A DNA stretch of 64,000 nucleotides, taken from assembly GCF_022664455.2 (NCBI RefSeq), contig NZ_JAKRKC020000003.1, forward strand, positions 992,001-1,056,000, read 5' to 3'. The notes below the pieces were generated by a model. That model ran no database searches. It was not told where the DNA came from and saw only the letters and a list, made by a program, of their open reading frames with translations. Both the position numbers and the translations under genes were made by a program. The stretch is from Actinomadura luzonensis (GTDB lineage: Bacteria; Actinomycetota; Actinomycetes; Streptosporangiales; Streptosporangiaceae). Within the stretch, counting starts at the first letter, position 1; each line of letters begins with the position of its first letter. Of the stretch, positions 24,559 to 31,803 are shown piece after piece.

Positions 24559-25377
24559 GTGTTCGCCAGTTATCTCATCGGACTGCGCGAGGGCCTGGAG
24601 GCGACGCTCGTCGTCTCGGTCCTCGTCGCGTTCCTCGTCAAAAGCGATCGCAGGGACAAGCTCCCCCAGGTCTGGGCCGGCGTGGGCGCCGCCGTCGCGC
24701 TGTCGGTGGCGTTCGGGGCGCTGCTGACCTTCACGGCGGCCCACCTGGAGTACCAGGGGCAGGAGCTGTTCGAGTCGATCACCTCCCTGCTGGCCGTCGG
24801 CTTCGTCACCTGGATGATCTTCTGGATGCGGCGGACGTCCCGCGCCCTCTCCGGCGAGCTGCGCGGCAGGCTGACCGACGCGCTCGCGATGGGCTGGCTC
24901 GCCGTGGTCGTCATGGCGTTCCTCGCGGTCGCCAGGGAGGGCCTGGAGACCGCCCTGCTCTTCTTCGCCTCCGCGCAGGGCGCCGCCACGACCACCGCGC
25001 CGCTGATCGGCATCACGCTGGGCGTGCTCACCTCCGTGGCGCTCGGCTACGGCCTCTACCGCAGCGCCATCAGGATCAACCTGACCAAGTTCTTCACCTG
25101 GACGGGGCTGCTGCTCATCCTGGTCGCCGCCGGCATCTTCAAGTACGGCGTGCACGACCTCCAGGAGGCCGGCGTGCTGCCCGGCCTGACCAGCCAGGCC
25201 TTCGACCTGAGCGCCGCCCTGCCGGCCGACTCCTGGTACGGGGCGCTGCTGGCCGGGATGCTCAACATCACCCCGCAGCCCAGCGTCGCCGAGGTCGTCG
25301 CCTGGGCCGTCTACCTGCTGCCCGTCCTCTTCCTCTTCCTCCGCCCCCAGCGGGTCGCCGCGCCTGCCGCGGCCTGA
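24559..25377 (+). CDS. efeU: Iron permease EfeU (FTR1 family)
   Basis: This 272-residue membrane protein has seven predicted helices and both FTR1 iron-translocation motifs: LREGLEATLVV (residues 9-19, REGLE) and AREGLETALLFF (REGLE again near residue 126). It is the inner-membrane channel of the EfeUOB system, which takes up ferrous or ferric iron without siderophores. I prefer GTG 24559, because MFASYLIGLREGLE matches the EfeU N-terminus and GGGAG lies 5 bases upstream; the ATG at 24547 is an alternative. It is followed after 11 bases by efeO and is preceded by an iron box. Confidence 0.92.
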   Translation: MFASYLIGLREGLEATLVVSVLVAFLVKSDRRDKLPQVWAGVGAAVALSVAFGALLTFTAAHLEYQGQELFESITSLLAVGFVTWMIFWMRRTSRALSGELRGRLTDALAMGWLAVVVMAFLAVAREGLETALLFFASAQGAATTTAPLIGITLGVLTSVALGYGLYRSAIRINLTKFFTWTGLLLILVAAGIFKYGVHDLQEAGVLPGLTSQAFDLSAALPADSWYGALLAGMLNITPQPSVAEVVAWAVYLLPVLFLFLRPQRVAAPAAA

Positions 25378-25388
25378 ACAGGAGCACC

Positions 25389-26525
25389 ATGCCTACCCTC
25401 CTCCGCCTGTCCGCCGGCGTGCTCGCGCTCGCCGGACTGACCGCCTGCGGCTCCACCGGGGGCGGCGCCGCCGCCCCGGCCGCCGCCGGCAAGCCCGGGA
25501 AGATCGCCGTCGCCGCGAGCGACACCGAGTGCAAGGTGCCGGTCACCGAGGTGCCCGCGGGCACGACGACGTTCACGATCACCAACGGCGGCAGCAAGGT
25601 GACCGAGTTCTACGTGCTGGCCGCCGGGGACCGGATCATGGCCGAGGTCGAGAACATCGTCCCGGGGCTGACCAGGGAGCTCATCGCCGAGCTGCCGGCC
25701 GGCACGTACGAGACCGCGTGCAAGCCCGGCATGGTCGGCAAGGGCATCCGCAACCCGCTCAAGGTCACCGGCGAGCACAAGGCGCTCACCGCCGACGCGG
25801 AGCTCGCCGCGGCCGTGGCCGGCTACAAGCGGTACATCCGGACGCAGAGCGACACGCTGCTGGTCAAGACGCAGGAGTTCGTGGACGCCGTCAAGGCGGA
25901 GAAGATCGACCAGGCCAAGGCGCTGTACCCGGTGGCGCGGACGTACTGGGAGCGCATCGAGCCGGTCGCGGAGATCTTCGGCGACCTCGACCCGGCCATC
26001 GACGCCCGCGAGGCGGACCTCGCCGCCGGCGAGGAGTGGACCGGCTTCCACCGCATCGAGAAGGACCTGTGGGTCGGCAAGGACGTCAGCAAGGACGGCC
26101 CGGTCGCCGACAAGCTGATCGCCGACGTCAAGACCATCGTCACCAAGGCCAACGCCGCCGAGCTGACCCCGCTCAACCTGGCCAACGGCGCCAAGGAGCT
26201 GCTCGACGAGGTCGCCACCGGGAAGATCACCGGCGAGGAGGACATCTGGTCGCACACCGATCTCTGGGACTTCGCCGCCAACCTCGAAGGCTCCCGCGCC
26301 GCCGTGCAGTCGCTCCGGCCGGTGCTGGAGGAGCGGGCTCCCGACCTGGTCAAGACGCTGGACGAGAAGTTCGCGGCGGCCGAGGCGGCGCTGGAGGCGC
26401 ACCGGAAGGGCGACGGCTGGCAGCTGCACGACGAGCTGTCCAAGACGCAGCTCAAGGCCCTGTCGGACGCGATCAACGCCCTCGGCGAGCCGATCAGCAA
26501 GATCGCGCCGATCGTGGCGAAGTAG
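25389..26525 (+). CDS. efeO: Iron uptake lipoprotein EfeO (cupredoxin + M75)
   Basis: This 378-residue protein has a lipobox (LTAC, Cys-20) and an N-terminal cupredoxin-like domain (residues 37-125: DTECKVPVTEVPAGTTTFTI with a possible metal Cys). The C-terminal M75/imelysin-like domain contains EEWTGFHRIEKDLWV, the HxxE motif thought to bind iron. It is the extracytoplasmic iron-binding partner of EfeU. The two-domain length is the full bacterial EfeO form. GGAG at 25380-25383 supports the ATG. Confidence 0.93.
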   Translation: MPTLLRLSAGVLALAGLTACGSTGGGAAAPAAAGKPGKIAVAASDTECKVPVTEVPAGTTTFTITNGGSKVTEFYVLAAGDRIMAEVENIVPGLTRELIAELPAGTYETACKPGMVGKGIRNPLKVTGEHKALTADAELAAAVAGYKRYIRTQSDTLLVKTQEFVDAVKAEKIDQAKALYPVARTYWERIEPVAEIFGDLDPAIDAREADLAAGEEWTGFHRIEKDLWVGKDVSKDGPVADKLIADVKTIVTKANAAELTPLNLANGAKELLDEVATGKITGEEDIWSHTDLWDFAANLEGSRAAVQSLRPVLEERAPDLVKTLDEKFAAAEAALEAHRKGDGWQLHDELSKTQLKALSDAINALGEPISKIAPIVAK

Positions 26526-26537
26526 CGGGAGGGATCC

Positions 26538-27809
26538 ATGTCGTCCGAACCCGCGCGAAGCGGGCGGTTGAGCCGGAGGCGGCTGTTCGGGCTGGGGGCC
26601 GCGGGCGCCGCGGTGGCCGGCGCGGGCGCGGTGGCCGCCGGGCCGCTGCTGCGCGAGCCGCCCGTCGCGCACGCCTCCTCCACCTCCGACCCCTACCCCT
26701 TCTACGGCGAGCACCAGGCCGGCATCGTCACGCCCGCCCAGGACCGCCTGCACTTCGTCGCCTTCGACGTCACCACCCGCGACCGCGCCGAGCTGGTCGA
26801 CCTGCTGCAGGAGTGGACCGCCGCGGCGGCCCGCCTGACGCAGGGCAAGGAGTCGGGCTCGTTCGGCGCGGTCGGCGGCGACCCGGCGGCGGCGCCCGAC
26901 GACACGGGCGAGGCGCTGGGGCTGCCCGCCTCCGGCCTGACGCTGACGATCGGGTTCGGGCCGTCGCTGTTCGACGACCGCTTCGGGCTGGCGGCCGAGC
27001 GCCCGGCCGCGCTCGCCGACCTGCCGAAGTTCCCCGGCGAGCAGCTCATCCCGGAGATCTCCGGCGGCGACATCTGCGTGCAGGCGTGCGCGCACGACCC
27101 GCAGGTCGCCGTGCACGCCATCCGCAACCTGGCCAGGATCGGCTTCGGCCGCGTGTCGGTGCGCTGGTCGCAGCTCGGCTTCGGCCGCACGTCGTCCACG
27201 TCCCGGGCCCAGGCCACCCCGCGCAACCTCATGGGCTTCAAGGACGGCACCAACAACCTCAAGCTGGAGGACGCCGCCCTGCTGCGCCAGCAGCTCTGGG
27301 CGGACGCCGCCGACGGGCCGGCCTGGATGGCGGGCGGCGCCTACCTGGTCACCAGGAAGATCCGTATGACGATCGAGACCTGGGACCGCACCTCGCTGAC
27401 CGAGCAGGAGCAGATCTTCGGCCGGGACAAGGGCGAGGGCGCGCCGCTGGGCAAGAAGCACGAGTTCGACGCGCTGGACTTCGCCGCCCGGCGGCCGGAC
27501 GGGCAGCCGTACATCGCGGCCAGGTCGCACGTCCGGCTGGCCCACCCCAGCTCGCACGGCGAGGCGCGGCTGCTGCGGCGGGGCTACAACTTCGTGGACG
27601 GCTCCGACGGCCTCGGCCGGCTGGACGCCGGCCTGTTCTTCATCGCCTACCAGCGGGACCCGCGCAAGCAGTTCGTGCCGATCCAGATGGAGCTGGCCAG
27701 GCACGACCCGCTCAACGAGTACGTCAAGCACGTCTCCAGCGGCCTGTTCGCCTGCCCGCCCGGGGTGCGGGACGCCGGTGACTACTGGGGGCGCGCGCTG
27801 TTCGAGTGA
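26538..27809 (+). CDS. efeB: Deferrochelatase/DyP peroxidase EfeB, Tat-exported
   Basis: This 423-residue heme peroxidase carries a twin-arginine signal (SRRRLFGLGAAGAAVAGAGA). It has the DyP hallmark GXXDG in LMGFKDGTNNLK with the catalytic Asp, and a C-terminal heme-ligand region around VRLAHPSSHGEARLLRRGYN with candidate proximal His. In E. coli, EfeB oxidises ferrous iron or extracts iron from heme and works with EfeUO. It lies 12 bases after efeO with GGAGGG just upstream of the ATG. Full length and all key motifs are intact, so the whole system looks functional. Confidence 0.93.
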   Translation: MSSEPARSGRLSRRRLFGLGAAGAAVAGAGAVAAGPLLREPPVAHASSTSDPYPFYGEHQAGIVTPAQDRLHFVAFDVTTRDRAELVDLLQEWTAAAARLTQGKESGSFGAVGGDPAAAPDDTGEALGLPASGLTLTIGFGPSLFDDRFGLAAERPAALADLPKFPGEQLIPEISGGDICVQACAHDPQVAVHAIRNLARIGFGRVSVRWSQLGFGRTSSTSRAQATPRNLMGFKDGTNNLKLEDAALLRQQLWADAADGPAWMAGGAYLVTRKIRMTIETWDRTSLTEQEQIFGRDKGEGAPLGKKHEFDALDFAARRPDGQPYIAARSHVRLAHPSSHGEARLLRRGYNFVDGSDGLGRLDAGLFFIAYQRDPRKQFVPIQMELARHDPLNEYVKHVSSGLFACPPGVRDAGDYWGRALFE

Positions 27810-27870
27810 CGGAAGTGTCGGCCGGGTCTGGTAGGACAGGACGCGTCAGCCACCCGACCGAGGACCCCCC

Positions 27871-28842
27871 ATGACGATCGAGTACGACTCCTACCACGGC
27901 TACCAGCTCCAATACCGCGACAGCTACGCCGGCCTGCCGGTGCGGGAAGTGTGCGCGGAGCCGGCCGCCTTCCCGCCCGGCGACAGCGGGTCGGTCGCCT
28001 GGCGGCTCAGCTCCGACCACGGCGACGACTTCGCCGGCTTCTCCGCCGCCTTCGACGCGTTCCTGGAGCAGGCCGACGCCGGGCAGGTCACCGCGATCGT
28101 CGTCGGCGCGTGGGAGGAGTGCTACGCCACGTCCTCGGCCCCCATCGTCGAGCGCCTGGTGCGGGAGGCGCCGCGGCTGCCCGCGCTGCGCTCGTTGTTC
28201 CTCGGCGCGATCAGCGGCGACCAGGCCGAGATCTCCTGGATCCAGCAGAGCGACGTGACGCCGCTGCTGGAGGCGTACCCGAAGCTGGAGCGGTTCGACG
28301 TTCGCGGCGGCACCGGGCTGGAGCTGCGGCCGGTCAGGCACGAGTCGCTGCGGATGCTGCGCGTCGAGACCGGCGGCCTGAGCGGCGAGGTGGCGCGGGC
28401 CGTCGCCGCGAGCGACCTGCCCACGCTGGAGCACCTGGAGCTGTGGCTCGGCATCCCCGACTACGGCGGCGACGCGACGGTGGCCGACCTCGACCCGATC
28501 CTGCGCGGCGAGCGGCTGCCCGCGCTGCGCCACCTCGGGCTCCAGGACAGCGAGATCCAGGACGAGATCGCCGCGGCGGTGGCGTTCGCGCCGGTCGTGG
28601 CCCGGCTGGAGTCGCTGGCGCTGTCCATGGGCACGCTCGGCGACGAGGGCGCGGCTGCGCTGCTCACCGGCCAGCCGCTCACCCACCTGCGCCGGCTCGA
28701 CCTGCACCACCACTACCTGTCCGACGCGATGATGCGGCGGGTGGCCGAGGCGCTGCCCGGCGTCGACGTCGACCTGTCCGGCCGCGAGGACCCGGACGAG
28801 GACGACGGCGAGCAGTGGCTCTACGTGGCGGTGAGCGAGTGA
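27871..28842 (+). CDS. STM4015 family protein, copy A (LRR-like)
   Basis: This 323-residue protein matches the family named after Salmonella STM4015, a leucine-rich-repeat-like protein. After an N-terminal domain (YAGLPVREVC, VAWRLSSDHGDDFAGFSAAF, AIVVGAWEECYATSSAPIVE) come repeated units such as LPALRSLFLGAISG, EAYPKLERFDVRGG, LRMLRVETGGLSG, LPTLEHLELWLGI and LPALRHLGLQDSEIQD. The best-conserved stretch is AEISWIQQSDVTPLLEAYPK. No signal peptide is seen. It opens a six-gene block (STM4015, 4015, 4014, 4013, 4012, 4011). The family function is not known to me; an LRR scaffold suggests binding a partner or substrate of the enzymes downstream. Confidence 0.9.
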   Translation: MTIEYDSYHGYQLQYRDSYAGLPVREVCAEPAAFPPGDSGSVAWRLSSDHGDDFAGFSAAFDAFLEQADAGQVTAIVVGAWEECYATSSAPIVERLVREAPRLPALRSLFLGAISGDQAEISWIQQSDVTPLLEAYPKLERFDVRGGTGLELRPVRHESLRMLRVETGGLSGEVARAVAASDLPTLEHLELWLGIPDYGGDATVADLDPILRGERLPALRHLGLQDSEIQDEIAAAVAFAPVVARLESLALSMGTLGDEGAAALLTGQPLTHLRRLDLHHHYLSDAMMRRVAEALPGVDVDLSGREDPDEDDGEQWLYVAVSE

Positions 28843-29813
28843 TGAAGATCCTCCTCGACCCCGCCGAGCAGCCCGACCACTACGCGACCTACCGCGAGGA
28901 GTACGCCGGCCTGCCCGTCGCCGAGGCGCCCTGGCCGGACGACGCGAAGGAGCCGCGGCCGGAAGCGGGCGCGGTCGCCTGGCGGCTGGCCGGCAACGAG
29001 TGGGACGACGGCCCCGACGAGATCGCCGGCTCCCTCGACTGGTTCTTCGAGCACGTCGACACCGCCCAGGTGCGGGCGCTGGTCATCGGCCAGTGGGAGG
29101 ACTGCTACGACACCGGCTCCGGCTCGATCGTCGAGCGCCTGGTCCGCGAGGCCGGCCGGCTGCCGGCGCTGCGCGCGGTCTTCCTCGGGGCGATCTCGCC
29201 GGAGGAGTCCGAGATCTCCTGGATCCAGCAGAGCGACGTGACGCCGCTGCTGGAGGCGTTCCCCAAGCTGGAGCGGTTCGAGGTGCGCGGCGGCACCGGG
29301 CTGGAGCTGCGGCCGGTCAGGCACGAGTCGCTGCGCGTGCTGCGCGTCGAGACCGGCGGGCTCGGCGGCGCCTTCGTCCGGGCGGTCGGCGGCAGCGACC
29401 TGCCCGCGCTGGAGCTGCTGGAGCTGTGGTTCGGCGTCCCCCACTACGGCGGCGACGCCGGGGTGGGCGACCTCGCGGGCGTCATGAGCGGCGAGCGGCT
29501 GCCCGCGTTGCGGCACCTGCGGCTGGAGAACGGCGAGTTCCAGGACGACGTCGCCGCCGCCCTGGCCGCCGCGCCGGTGGTGGCGCGGCTGGAGACGCTG
29601 AGCCTGTCGATGGGCTTGCTCGGCGACGAGGGCGCGGCGGCGCTGCTCACCGGCCAGCCCCTCACCCACCTGCGCCGGCTCGACGTCGATCACCACTACC
29701 TGTCGACCGCCATGATGAGCCGGCTGCGGACGGCGCTGCCGGGGGTGGAGGTCGTGCTGTCGGCGCCGGAGAACCGCGAACGCGCGTGGCGGTTCGTGGC
29801 GGTGAGCGAGTGA
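28842..29813 (+). CDS. STM4015 family protein, copy B (LRR-like)
   Basis: This 323-residue protein is a second, tandem STM4015 homologue. It begins at the last base of the copy A stop codon, so the two are translationally coupled. Its units match copy A one for one: LPALRAVFLGAISP, EAFPKLERFEVRGG, LRVLRVETGGLGG, LPALELLELWFGV, LPALRHLRLENGEFQD. Over 29211-29360 it differs from copy A (28228-28377) at only 7 of 150 bases by hand count, while other segments, including the N-terminal 60 residues, have diverged. This suggests an older duplication with later gene conversion. The two could form a heterodimer or recognise different partners. Confidence 0.9.
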   Translation: MKILLDPAEQPDHYATYREEYAGLPVAEAPWPDDAKEPRPEAGAVAWRLAGNEWDDGPDEIAGSLDWFFEHVDTAQVRALVIGQWEDCYDTGSGSIVERLVREAGRLPALRAVFLGAISPEESEISWIQQSDVTPLLEAFPKLERFEVRGGTGLELRPVRHESLRVLRVETGGLGGAFVRAVGGSDLPALELLELWFGVPHYGGDAGVGDLAGVMSGERLPALRHLRLENGEFQDDVAAALAAAPVVARLETLSLSMGLLGDEGAAALLTGQPLTHLRRLDVDHHYLSTAMMSRLRTALPGVEVVLSAPENRERAWRFVAVSE

Positions 29814-31003
29814 CCACGCCACCGGGAGGCGCGGGCCCGGCGACTGCGCCCTGGGGCGCGGGCCCGGCGACTGCGCCCTGGGGCGCGGGCCCGGCGAGTG
29901 CGCCCTGGGGCGCGGGGTCCGCCCTCCCGGCCGGGGAAGTGCGGCTGGGGGTCGTCGGGGTGGCCGGGGACCGGCGGGTGACCATGTTCCGCGCCGCCGC
30001 CGTCGCCGCCGGGCTGGCCGAGCCGTTCCTCATCCCCTGGCGTGACGTGCTGACGGGCCGCCCGCTCGGCGCGCCCGAGGGGGCGTTGCTGCGCGTCGAC
30101 TCCCCCGGCGAGGACGCCGAGGCCGACGCGCTGCTGCGCGGCCCCGGCGATCCGGCCCGGGTGGGCGGCGGCGCGCGCTGGTACGCCGCGTTCACCGCCG
30201 GGCTGGCCCGGGTGGCGGCCGTTCCCGGCGTGCGGCTGCTGGGCGACGTGGGCGAGATCGGCGTCATGTTCGACAAGCGGCGCTGCCACGCGGTGCTGCG
30301 CGAGGCCGGGGTGCCGGTGCCGCCCGCCTTCGCCGCCTCCTCCTACGCCGAGCTGCGCGACGGCCTGGCCCGCGAGGGCTGGACGCGGGCGTTCGTCAAG
30401 CCCGCGCACGGGTCGTCGGCGTCCGGGGTGATCGCCCTGCAGACGGCCGGCGACCGGGTCAGGGCCGTCACGTCGGCGGCCTGGGGGCCCGGGGGCGGGC
30501 TGGTCAACTCGTTGCGGGTGCGCGCCTACACCTCCTGGGAGGAGGTGCGGCGGGTCGTCGACGTGCTGGCCGGCGACGGGCTGCACGTGGAGCGGTGGTT
30601 CCCGAAGGCGTCGCACGGCGAGAGCGCGTTCGACCTGCGGGTGGTGACCGTGGCCGGGCGGCCGACGCACGCGGTGGTGCGCATGAGCCGCACGCCGATG
30701 ACGAACCTGCACCTCGGCGGCCGGCGCGGCGACCTCGGGCTGGTGCGGTCGCGGGCCGGGCTGTGGGAGCGGGTGCTGGAGGTGTGCGCGGGGGCGGCGG
30801 CGTGCTTCCCCGGCAGCCTGATGACGGGGGTCGACGTGATGGTGGGCGCCGACTGGCGGTCGGTGGCGGTGGCCGAGGTCAACGCGTTCGGCGACCTGCT
30901 GCCCGGCCTGGACGACCTGCACGGGCACGGGCGCGACACGTACGCCGAGCAGGTCCGCGCCGTCCTCGCGAACGCGCCGGCGCCGGTGGGGCCGGGCGGG
31001 TGA
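29810..31003 (+). CDS. STM4014 family ATP-grasp protein
   Basis: This 397-residue protein looks like a RimK-type ATP-grasp ligase of the STM4014 family. It has IGVMFDKRRCHAVLREAGVP at the domain start, ARAFVKPAHGS-type Lys in TRAFVKPAHGSSASGVIAL, FDLRVVTVAGRPTHAVVRMS and the C-terminal metal-binding segment VAVAEVNAFGDLLPGL. Such enzymes form amide or thioester bonds through an acyl phosphate; the substrates are unknown. The GTGA overlap with copy B gives start 29810, but residues 9-34 are then three copies of a Gly/Pro/Trp repeat. GTG 29939 (VRLGVVGVAG) would remove them and is a real alternative. Confidence 0.85.
   Translation: MTTPPGGAGPATAPWGAGPATAPWGAGPASAPWGAGSALPAGEVRLGVVGVAGDRRVTMFRAAAVAAGLAEPFLIPWRDVLTGRPLGAPEGALLRVDSPGEDAEADALLRGPGDPARVGGGARWYAAFTAGLARVAAVPGVRLLGDVGEIGVMFDKRRCHAVLREAGVPVPPAFAASSYAELRDGLAREGWTRAFVKPAHGSSASGVIALQTAGDRVRAVTSAAWGPGGGLVNSLRVRAYTSWEEVRRVVDVLAGDGLHVERWFPKASHGESAFDLRVVTVAGRPTHAVVRMSRTPMTNLHLGGRRGDLGLVRSRAGLWERVLEVCAGAAACFPGSLMTGVDVMVGADWRSVAVAEVNAFGDLLPGLDDLHGHGRDTYAEQVRAVLANAPAPVGPGG
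29831..29911 (+). repeat. 27-bp tandem repeat at the 5' end of the STM4014 gene
   Basis: Three consecutive 27-base units (29831-29857, 29858-29884, 29885-29911) begin GCGGGCCCGGCGACTGCGCC. The first two are identical and the third has one change. In frame they code for GPATAPWGA three times. The tract lies between two possible start codons of the ATP-grasp gene. Confidence 0.92.
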
Positions 31004-31803
31004 GCGGCCGCGACATGAACGCCGTCATCGGCACCCACGACCTCCTGCTCGTCACCCTCGACACCCTCCGCTACGACGTGGCCGCCGAGCTGGCCCAGGC
31101 CGGGCACCTGCCCAACCTGCTGCCCGCCGGGGTGCGGTGGGAGCGCCGGCACAGCCCGGGCAGCTTCACCTACGCGGCGCACGCCGCCCTGTTCGCCGGG
31201 TTCCTGCCCACGCCGGTGACGCCCGGGCCGCACCCGCGACTGTTCGCGGCCACGTTCCCGGGCAGCGCCACCACGGCCCCCGGCACCTGGGTCTTCGACG
31301 CGCCCGACCTGCCCACCGGCCTGGCCCGGGCCGGCTACCACACGGTGTGCGTGGGCGGCGTCGGGTTCTTCAACAAGCTGACGCCGCTCGGCTCGGCGCT
31401 CCCCGGGCTGTTCGCGGAGAGCCACTGGGAGCCGGAGTTCGGCGTCACCGACCCCCGATCGCTGGAGCACCAGATCGACCGGGCCGCCGAGGTGCTGGGC
31501 CGGGTGCGCGGGCGGGTCTTCCTGTTCGTCAACGTCTCGGCCCTGCACCAGCCCAACCACTTCTACCTGCCCGGCGCCGCCGGCGGCGACACGCGGGAGA
31601 GCCACGCCGCGGCCCTGCGGTACGTGGACCGGCACATCGGGCGGCTCTACGCGCTCATGCGCCGCCCGTGCCTGGTCATCGTCTGCTCCGACCACGGCAC
31701 CGCGTACGGCGAGGACGGGCATGTCGGGCACCGGATCGGCCACGAGGTGGTCTGGACGGTCCCGTACGCGGAGTTCGTACTGGAGGATCATGCGGCCCTA
31801 TGA
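31000..31803 (+). CDS. STM4013/SEN3800 family hydrolase (alkaline phosphatase/sulfatase fold)
   Basis: This 267-residue protein belongs to the alkaline-phosphatase superfamily. DLLLVTLDTLRYDVA carries the first metal-binding Asp. SPGSFTYAAHAALFAGFLP fits the nucleophile loop, with Thr rather than the Cys/Ser that formylglycine sulfatases need. CSDHGTAYGEDGHVGHRIGH supplies the C-terminal D-H and G-H metal ligands. It is much shorter than sulfatases (usually over 400 residues), a core-only version, and is likely a phospho- or sulfo-ester hydrolase or transferase. It begins by a GTGA overlap with the ATP-grasp gene; ATG 31015 is an alternative start. It overlaps the radical SAM gene by 14 bases. 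Confidence 0.87.
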   Translation: MSGRDMNAVIGTHDLLLVTLDTLRYDVAAELAQAGHLPNLLPAGVRWERRHSPGSFTYAAHAALFAGFLPTPVTPGPHPRLFAATFPGSATTAPGTWVFDAPDLPTGLARAGYHTVCVGGVGFFNKLTPLGSALPGLFAESHWEPEFGVTDPRSLEHQIDRAAEVLGRVRGRVFLFVNVSALHQPNHFYLPGAAGGDTRESHAAALRYVDRHIGRLYALMRRPCLVIVCSDHGTAYGEDGHVGHRIGHEVVWTVPYAEFVLEDHAAL

